Positions 59,293-64,000 of a DNA stretch of 64,000 nucleotides are shown piece after piece. The number at the start of each line of letters is the position of its first letter. The stretch's first letter is position 1. Origin of the DNA: Sphingomonas sp. UBA978 (GTDB taxonomy: Bacteria > Pseudomonadota > Alphaproteobacteria > Sphingomonadales > Sphingomonadaceae). The notes under the pieces are model-generated. The model did not search any database, had not been told where the DNA came from, and saw nothing but the letters and a program-made list of their open reading frames with translations. The DNA is taken from positions 230,000 through 293,999 of the forward strand of contig NZ_DBBS01000005.1 of the NCBI RefSeq assembly GCF_002292295.1. The letters are read 5' to 3'. A program made the position numbers and the translations under genes.

Positions 59293-59952
59293 GTGCCAGC
59301 TCCATTAGTCATCGCCGTGCCGAAAGGCCGCATCCTCGCCGAGGCCCTTCCCCTGCTCGCCCGCGCCGGCGTGCATCCGGAGGCGGCGTTCGGCGATCCG
59401 GACAGCCGCGCGCTGCGCTTCGCCACCGACGTCGGCCATATCGAGCTGATCCGCGTCCGCGCCTTCGACGTCGCGACCTTTGTCGCGCATGGCGCCGCGC
59501 AGCTCGGCATCGTCGGGTCGGACGTGCTGGCGGAGTTCGACTATTCGGAGCTGTACGCGCCCGTCGACCTCGGCATCGGCCATTGCCGCATCTCGGTCGC
59601 GGAGCCCGCCGCGATGGCGGCGAACGACGATCCGCGCGGGTGGAGCCACGTCCGCGTCGCCACCAAATATCCGCACATCACCGCCGCGCATTTCGCCGCG
59701 CGCGGCGTGCAGGCCGAATGCGTCAAGCTGAACGGCGCGATGGAGCTGGCGCCGACGCTGGGCCTCGCGCCGCGCATCGTCGACCTCGTCTCGTCGGGCC
59801 GCACGCTCAAGGAGAACGGCCTGGTCGAGGTCGAGGTGATCGCGGAGGTCACCAGCCGCCTGATCGTCAACCGCGCCGCGATGAAGACGCGGGCGGAGGT
59901 CGTGCCACTGGTCGAGGCGTTCCGCCGCGCGGTCGCCGGAGACGCCCGATGA
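59293..59952 (+). CDS. hisG: ATP phosphoribosyltransferase HisG, short form
   Basis: The 219-aa protein catalyses the first step of histidine synthesis. 'LVIAVPKGRILAEALPLL', 'LGIVGSDVLAEF', 'RVATKYPHITAAHF' and 'GRTLKENGLVEV' are diagnostic. It is the short form, which needs HisZ; no hisZ is in the window. No ATG exists in the conserved region, so GTG 59293 is chosen. Its stop overlaps the hisD ATG. Confidence 0.95.
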   Translation: MPAPLVIAVPKGRILAEALPLLARAGVHPEAAFGDPDSRALRFATDVGHIELIRVRAFDVATFVAHGAAQLGIVGSDVLAEFDYSELYAPVDLGIGHCRISVAEPAAMAANDDPRGWSHVRVATKYPHITAAHFAARGVQAECVKLNGAMELAPTLGLAPRIVDLVSSGRTLKENGLVEVEVIAEVTSRLIVNRAAMKTRAEVVPLVEAFRRAVAGDAR

Positions 59953-61244
59953 TCCGCCTCGACACCACCGACGCCGGCTTCGCCGACGCCTTCACCGCGC
60001 TGGTCGAGGGGCGGCGCGAGGCGTCCGCCGACGTCACCCGCGACGTCGCGACGATCATCCGCGCGGTCCGCGACGACGGCGAGGCGGCGGTCGCCGCCTT
60101 CACCCGCAAGCTCGACCGCCACGACCTGAACGAGACCGGCTGGCGGATCGAGCCCGCCGCCTGCGCCGCGGCCTATCAGGCGCTGGAGCCGGAGCTGCGC
60201 CACGCGCTCGACCTCGCCGCCACCCGCATCCGCGCCTATCACGAGCGCCAGAAGCCGGCGGACACCGACTATACCGATACCGTCGGCGTCCGCCTCGGCG
60301 CGCGCTGGAGCGCGGTCGATGCCGCGGGCATCTACGTCCCCGGCGGGCGCGCCGCCTATCCCTCGTCGCTGCTGATGAACGCGATTCCGGCCAAGGTCGC
60401 GGGCGTCGGGCGCCTCGTGATGGTGACACCCACCCCCGACGGCGCGATCAACCCGCTCGTCCTCGCCGCCGCGCATCTGGCGGGCGTCGACGAGGTGTGG
60501 CGGATCGGCGGCGCACAGGCGATCGCCGCGCTCGCCTATGGCGCGGGCCGGATCCTGCCGGTCGACGTCGTCACCGGCCCCGGCAACGCCTGGGTCGCGG
60601 AGGCGAAGCGGCAGGTCTATGGCGTCGTCGGCATCGACATGGTCGCCGGCCCGAGCGAGATCGTCGTCGTCGCCGATGCGCTGAACGATCCGCAGACCAC
60701 CGCCGCCGACCTGCTCAGCCAGGCCGAGCACGACACCACGACGCAATCGATCCTGTTCACCGACGATGCCGCCTATGCGACCCGCGTCGCGCAGGCGGTG
60801 GACGACGAGCTCGCGATCCTGCCCACCGCCGCGACGGCACGCGCCGCCTGGGACGCCAATGGCGCGATCGTCGTCGTGCGATCGCTGGACGAGGCCTGCC
60901 CACTGATCGATCGCCTCGCCCCCGAACATCTGCAGCTCGCGGTCGACGACCCGCAGGCGCTGTTCGACCGGGTCCGCCACGCCGGCAGCGTCTTCCTCGG
61001 CCGCCACACGCCCGAGGCGATCGGCGATTACGTCGCCGGCCCCAACCACGTCCTGCCCACCGGCCGCCGCGCCCGGTTCGCGAGCGGCCTGTCGGTGCTC
61101 GACTTCATGAAGCGTACCAGCTTCCTCGGGCTGGACGAGACCGCGCTGGCGGAACTCGGCCCCGCCACCGTCGCGCTGGCGCAGGCCGAGGGGCTGCCCG
61201 CGCATGCCCGGTCGGTCGCGCTGCGGCTGCGGCTCAACCGCTAG
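59949..61244 (+). CDS. hisD: histidinol dehydrogenase HisD
   Basis: The 431-aa enzyme oxidises L-histidinol to histidine. 'AGIYVPGGRAAYPSSLLMNA', 'GGAQAIAALAYG', 'GPGNAWVAEAKRQVYG', 'DLLSQAEHD' (zinc ligands) and 'APEHLQL' are all in order. It overlaps hisG by 4 bp. The stop codon TAG is the TAG of the CTAG at the left end of repeat-element copy 3, so the 3' end may have been set by insertion. Confidence 0.96.
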   Translation: MIRLDTTDAGFADAFTALVEGRREASADVTRDVATIIRAVRDDGEAAVAAFTRKLDRHDLNETGWRIEPAACAAAYQALEPELRHALDLAATRIRAYHERQKPADTDYTDTVGVRLGARWSAVDAAGIYVPGGRAAYPSSLLMNAIPAKVAGVGRLVMVTPTPDGAINPLVLAAAHLAGVDEVWRIGGAQAIAALAYGAGRILPVDVVTGPGNAWVAEAKRQVYGVVGIDMVAGPSEIVVVADALNDPQTTAADLLSQAEHDTTTQSILFTDDAAYATRVAQAVDDELAILPTAATARAAWDANGAIVVVRSLDEACPLIDRLAPEHLQLAVDDPQALFDRVRHAGSVFLGRHTPEAIGDYVAGPNHVLPTGRRARFASGLSVLDFMKRTSFLGLDETALAELGPATVALAQAEGLPAHARSVALRLRLNR

Positions 61245-61388
61245 GGCCGATCGCCATGCAGCCCTGACGGCCTGCAAACGGCGGTTTCGCGCGCTTCCGG
61301 TGCTCACGTACCGAAAGTACGCTGCGCTCCGGGTCACGCAAAACCACCGTTTTCGGCACGTCATCTTCTGAATGGCGATCGACCCTAG
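61241..61388. repeat. 148-bp inverted-repeat element, copy 3 (opposite orientation)
   Basis: Reverse-complement version of the copies at 5218 and 13703, with ends CTAGGGCCGATCGCCATGCAG and the matching CTGAATGGCGATCGACCCTAG side, and the same inner arms. It starts with the last codon base and stop of hisD. The long palindrome may terminate the hisGD transcript. Confidence 0.9.
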
Positions 61389-61505
61389 ACGGGTCGCGCG
61401 CCGTCGCGGGAGAAAATCCTTCCGCGGCGGACGCATCCCCGGACCATTCCGCAGCGTTCCTCCCGGCAGCAACCCGCACAGGGTGCGCCACGAGAGGATG
61501 TACGA

Positions 61506-62060
61506 ATGACCAAGCTCCAGTTCCGCGGTGCGATCGCCGCGGTCGCGCTGCTCGCCGCCGGTCCGGCGATGTCGGCGGCCAAGAACCCGATGGTCGGCGG
61601 TGCCGCGATGTACCCGACCAAGACGATCGTCGAGAATGCCGTCAATTCGAAGGATCACACGACGCTGGTCGCCGCCGTGAAGGCCGCGGGGCTGGTCGAG
61701 ACGCTGTCGGGCCCGGGTCCGTTCACCGTCTTCGCGCCGACCAACGCCGCCTTCGCCAAGCTGCCCGCCGGCACCGTCGACACGCTGGTGAAGCCCGAGA
61801 ACAAGGCGACGCTGACCAATATCCTCACCTATCACGTCGTCGCCGGCACGATGACCTCGCAGCAGATCGCCGCGGCGATCAAGGCGGGCGGCGGCAAGGC
61901 GGCGCTGACGACCGTGCAGGGCGAGCCGCTGACCGCGTCGATGATGGGCAAGACGCTGATGCTGACCGATGCCAAGGGCGGCACCAGTCATGTGACGATC
62001 AAGGACGTGATGCAGTCGAACGGCGTCATCCACGTCGTCGATACGGTGCTGATGCCCTGA
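61506..62060 (+). CDS. fasciclin (FAS1) domain exported protein
   Basis: The 184-aa protein has a signal peptide (processed near 'AMSAAKNP') and one FAS1 domain: 'DHTTLVAAVKAAGLVETLSG', 'FTVFAPTNAAFAKLPAGTVD', 'ILTYHVVAGTM', ending 'NGVIHVVDTVLMP'. FAS1 proteins are surface or periplasmic adhesion-type proteins. GAGAGG lies upstream of ATG 61506. Repeat copy 3 occupies most of the upstream gap. Confidence 0.93.
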   Translation: MTKLQFRGAIAAVALLAAGPAMSAAKNPMVGGAAMYPTKTIVENAVNSKDHTTLVAAVKAAGLVETLSGPGPFTVFAPTNAAFAKLPAGTVDTLVKPENKATLTNILTYHVVAGTMTSQQIAAAIKAGGGKAALTTVQGEPLTASMMGKTLMLTDAKGGTSHVTIKDVMQSNGVIHVVDTVLMP

Positions 62061-62099
62061 TGCGCCGCCGGCGTCCGCGCAGTCGCGGGCGCCGGACCG

Positions 62100-62291
62100 T
62101 CACCGCAGGTACAGATAGCCCCCCGCGGCGACCAGCGGCGCGATCGAGGCGACCGCCCAGACCAGCGCGATCCACGGCGAGCGCAGCCGGTGCCCGCGCG
62201 CCAGCCAGACGCCGACCGCGGTCATCACCACCGATACCGCGACCAGCCACAGCACGACGCCAATCGCGACGCCGTCCGCACCTTCTCCCAT
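62100..62291 (-). CDS. small membrane protein (63 aa)
   Basis: This short protein has two hydrophobic helices ('GVVLWLVAVSVVMTAVGVWL' and 'SPWIALVWAVASIAPLVAAG') and an aromatic tail 'YLYLR'. The ATG at 62291 has a CAGGAG ribosome-binding site. It is convergent with the FAS1 gene and divergent from nusB. No family is recognised. Confidence 0.65.
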   Translation of the reverse strand: MGEGADGVAIGVVLWLVAVSVVMTAVGVWLARGHRLRSPWIALVWAVASIAPLVAAGGYLYLR

Positions 62292-62395
62292 GCCCAGCTC
62301 CTGTGTCCGGCCTGTGCCCAACGTGCCTGATATTGCCAACGAGCCACCGGGAATTTGGATGCCCGGCGCAGCGATTCGCGCCTTAGGGGTGACGG

Positions 62396-62878
62396 ATGAC
62401 GCGCACGCGACTACATGCCCCGCCGATGTCCCGAACCTCGAACCGCACCCAGGCGCGTGCCGCCGCCCGCCTCGCCGCCGTCCAGGCGCTCTACCAGCAT
62501 GAGATGGAGGGCACGGCCGTGCCCGCGCTGCTCCACGAATTCCACAACCACCGGCTCGGCGCGACCATCGAGGACGCCGAATATGCCGAGGCCGATCAGG
62601 ATTTCTTCGACGATCTGGTGAAAGGCACGACCGCCCGCGCCGGCGAGATCGACCTCGCGATCGAGAAGAAGCTGGCGAGCGGCTGGACGCTGGCGCGGCT
62701 CGACAAGCCGATGAAGGCGATCCTGCGCGCCGGCACCTACGAACTGATGGCGCGTGCCGACGTGCCGGTCGGCGCGACGATCAGCGAATATGTCGACGTC
62801 GCCCACGCCTTCTACGAACGGCGCGAGGCGGGCTTCGTCAACGGCCTGCTCGACGGCATCGCCAAGGACGTGCGCTGA
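62396..62878 (+). CDS. nusB: transcription antitermination factor NusB
   Basis: The all-helical protein (160 aa from ATG 62396, which has GGGGTGA upstream, or 150 aa from ATG 62426) shows 'RAAARLAAVQALYQHEM', 'LARLDKPMKAILRAGTYELM' and 'EYVDVAHAFYERREAGFVNG', the NusB signature. It binds boxA with NusE in rRNA antitermination. It is followed by thiL as in many alphaproteobacteria. Confidence 0.95.
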   Translation: MTRTRLHAPPMSRTSNRTQARAAARLAAVQALYQHEMEGTAVPALLHEFHNHRLGATIEDAEYAEADQDFFDDLVKGTTARAGEIDLAIEKKLASGWTLARLDKPMKAILRAGTYELMARADVPVGATISEYVDVAHAFYERREAGFVNGLLDGIAKDVR

Positions 62879-62890
62879 CCCGCTGAAACG

Positions 62891-62914
62891 CCCTCTCCCC
62901 CCACGGGGAGAGGG
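62891..62914. repeat. CCCTCTCCCC/GGGGAGAGGG hairpin between nusB and thiL
   Basis: A perfect 10-bp stem with a four-base loop. Similar imperfect CCCTCTCC…GGAGAGAGGG palindromes occur at 56120-56144. Such CT/GA hairpins recur between sphingomonad genes and may act as mRNA punctuation. Confidence 0.7.
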
Positions 62915-62972
62915 TCGGATGCGGGAGGGGCGATGTCCCACCCCGCCCCGAGCCTCCCCTCCGGCAGATGCC

Positions 62973-63872
62973 ATGACCGAAGCCGATTTCCTCGCCGCCC
63001 TGCGCACCCTGCCGCTCCACCCGTCCGCGCGGGGGCTGCGCGACGATGCCGCGCGGCTGGTCCATGCGCCACTGGTCGTCACCACCGATACATTGGTCGA
63101 GGGCGTGCACTTCCTCGCCGACGACACGCCCGCCGACGTCGCGTGGAAGGTCGTCGCGACCAGCCTGTCCGACATCGCCGGCAAGGGCGCGAAGCCCGAC
63201 GGCATCCTGCTCAACTATCCGCTGTCCGACGACGGCTGGGACCGCGCCTTTCTGGCCGGGCTCGGCGAAGTGCTCGCCGCCTGCGGCACCGCGCTGCTCG
63301 GTGGCGATACCGTGTCGCTGCCCGCGGGGGCGCCGCGGATCCTCACCGTCACCGCCTTCGGCTGCGACACCCCGGCCCCGCCGCGCGGCGGCGCGGGCGA
63401 GAACGACGCCCTGTGGGTCACCGGCACGATCGGCGACGCCGGCGCCGGCCTCGCCATCGCGCGCGGGGCGGACGGGCCGGCGGAGCTCGCCGATCGCTAT
63501 CGCCGCCCGATCCCGCGGCTCGCCGAGGGCCGCGTGCTGTCGCGCATCGCCCATGCGATGATGGACATCAGCGACGGGCTGCTGATCGACGCCGCCCGGA
63601 TGGCGGAGGCGAGCGGCCTCGGCGTGATCCTCGACCTAGCCGCAGTGCCACTTTCCGCCGCCTATCGCGCCCACGTCGGCACGGACCGCACCGCGCGGCT
63701 GCGGGCGGCGACCGCCGGCGACGATTACGAACTGCTGTTCGCGATGCCGGCCAATGTCGTGCCCGCCGTCCCCGCCACCCGCCTCGGCCGCTTCGCGCGC
63801 GGCACGGGGCTGACGCTTCACGATGGCGACGAGGTGATCGCCCTGCCGGAGCGGCTGGGGTTCGAGCACTAG
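62973..63872 (+). CDS. thiL: thiamine-monophosphate kinase ThiL
   Basis: The 299-aa kinase phosphorylates thiamine phosphate to thiamine diphosphate. 'GLRDDAARL' (N-terminal metal site), 'TTDTLVEGVHF', 'ATSLSDIAGKGAKPDGILL', 'GGDTVSLPAG', 'MMDISDGLLIDAARMA' and 'AGDDYELLFA' are the ThiL motifs. ATG 62973 gives a normal length. Its TAG stop begins a sequence like the end of the inverted-repeat element. Confidence 0.95.
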   Translation: MTEADFLAALRTLPLHPSARGLRDDAARLVHAPLVVTTDTLVEGVHFLADDTPADVAWKVVATSLSDIAGKGAKPDGILLNYPLSDDGWDRAFLAGLGEVLAACGTALLGGDTVSLPAGAPRILTVTAFGCDTPAPPRGGAGENDALWVTGTIGDAGAGLAIARGADGPAELADRYRRPIPRLAEGRVLSRIAHAMMDISDGLLIDAARMAEASGLGVILDLAAVPLSAAYRAHVGTDRTARLRAATAGDDYELLFAMPANVVPAVPATRLGRFARGTGLTLHDGDEVIALPERLGFEH

Positions 63873-63893
63873 GTCCGGGTCGCCATGCGGCCA
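63870..63893. repeat. possible end fragment of the inverted-repeat element
   Basis: TAGGTCCGGGTCGCCATGCG resembles the left end of copy 3 (TAGGGCCGATCGCCATGCAG) with a one-base insertion. The rest of the element is not seen. It starts at the thiL stop codon. Confidence 0.4.
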
Positions 63894-64000
63894 TCCCGTC
63901 GCCCCCAGGCAGCCGGGAGTGCGTACACGTCGACGTCGCGCGCGGAGTCGAACCGGTAGCGTCTATGGATTCCCCGGACTCACGAAAGAAGTGCACCACC
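63873..64000. other. window end, no gene assigned
   Basis: No convincing gene is complete here. An ATG at about 63966 opens a frame running off the window (MDSPDSRKKCTT), too short to judge. Confidence 0.3.

Noticed and set aside
63920..63950. T-arm-like stretch on the minus strand (CCGGTTCGACTCCGCG)
   Set aside because: No acceptor stem, D-arm or anticodon arm can be built around it in the available sequence, so no tRNA is called.

Overview
The window is high-GC alphaproteobacterial chromosome that reads as a Sphingomonas-type genome. The signs are long TonB-dependent receptors of the Xanthomonas/Caulobacter kind, a giant NAD-dependent glutamate dehydrogenase, cobS/cobT, many ATGA/GTGA gene overlaps, and repeats typical of sphingomonads. 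No phage, plasmid or CRISPR array is seen. One A/T-richer islet (about 30.5-32.7 kb) sits beside a tRNA-Thr gene and a decayed integrase.

Layout. 0-5.2 kb: the 3' end of an M14-type peptidase, then a tight minus-strand cluster (two small unknown proteins, GT2 glycosyltransferase, acyl-CoA dehydrogenase-like protein, PIG-L deacetylase, SAM methyltransferase) that looks like an uncharacterised glycoconjugate pathway. 5.4-23.7 kb: a pectin and L-fucose utilisation locus. It holds an IclR regulator, a five-gene operon (2-keto-3-deoxy-L-fuconate dehydrogenase, L-fuconate dehydratase, L-fucose dehydrogenase, fucose permease, DUF4450 glycosidase), a PL10 pectate lyase, an L-fuconolactonase, a GH106-like rhamnosidase, a GH28 pectinase and a large TonB receptor. 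Together these would cut pectic side chains, import fragments and oxidise L-fucose by the non-phosphorylated route. The final 2,4-diketo-acid hydrolase and any fucosidase are not in the window.

24-32.9 kb: small secreted and unknown proteins, a lactonase, rlmJ, an integrase remnant, the islet (nucleotidyltransferase, a 51-aa ORF, a GNAT-like protein) and tRNA-Thr(CGU). 33-39 kb: a PAS protein and the large glutamate dehydrogenase. 39-43.7 kb: an iron operon (Fiu-like receptor, PiuC-type dioxygenase, ribbon-helix-helix protein, PepSY membrane protein) behind a clear Fur box. 43.8-48.3 kb: a PAP2 membrane enzyme and cobS/cobT, with a MntA/HepT toxin-antitoxin pair wedged between them. 48.4-52 kb: a HxlR regulator divergent from five coupled VOC/DUF1428/SRPBCC genes. 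52-59 kb: J-domain protein, BolA, GST, Nudix, pirin, alpha/beta hydrolase, RcnB-like protein, DUF2254 and DUF2332. 59.3-63.9 kb: hisG-hisD, a fasciclin protein, nusB and thiL.

The most unusual structural feature is a ~147-bp inverted-repeat element with three full copies, one internally deleted copy and one possible end fragment. Its CTAG-bearing ends supply the TAG stop codon of neighbouring genes (iclR, the pectate lyase gene, hisD, perhaps thiL).
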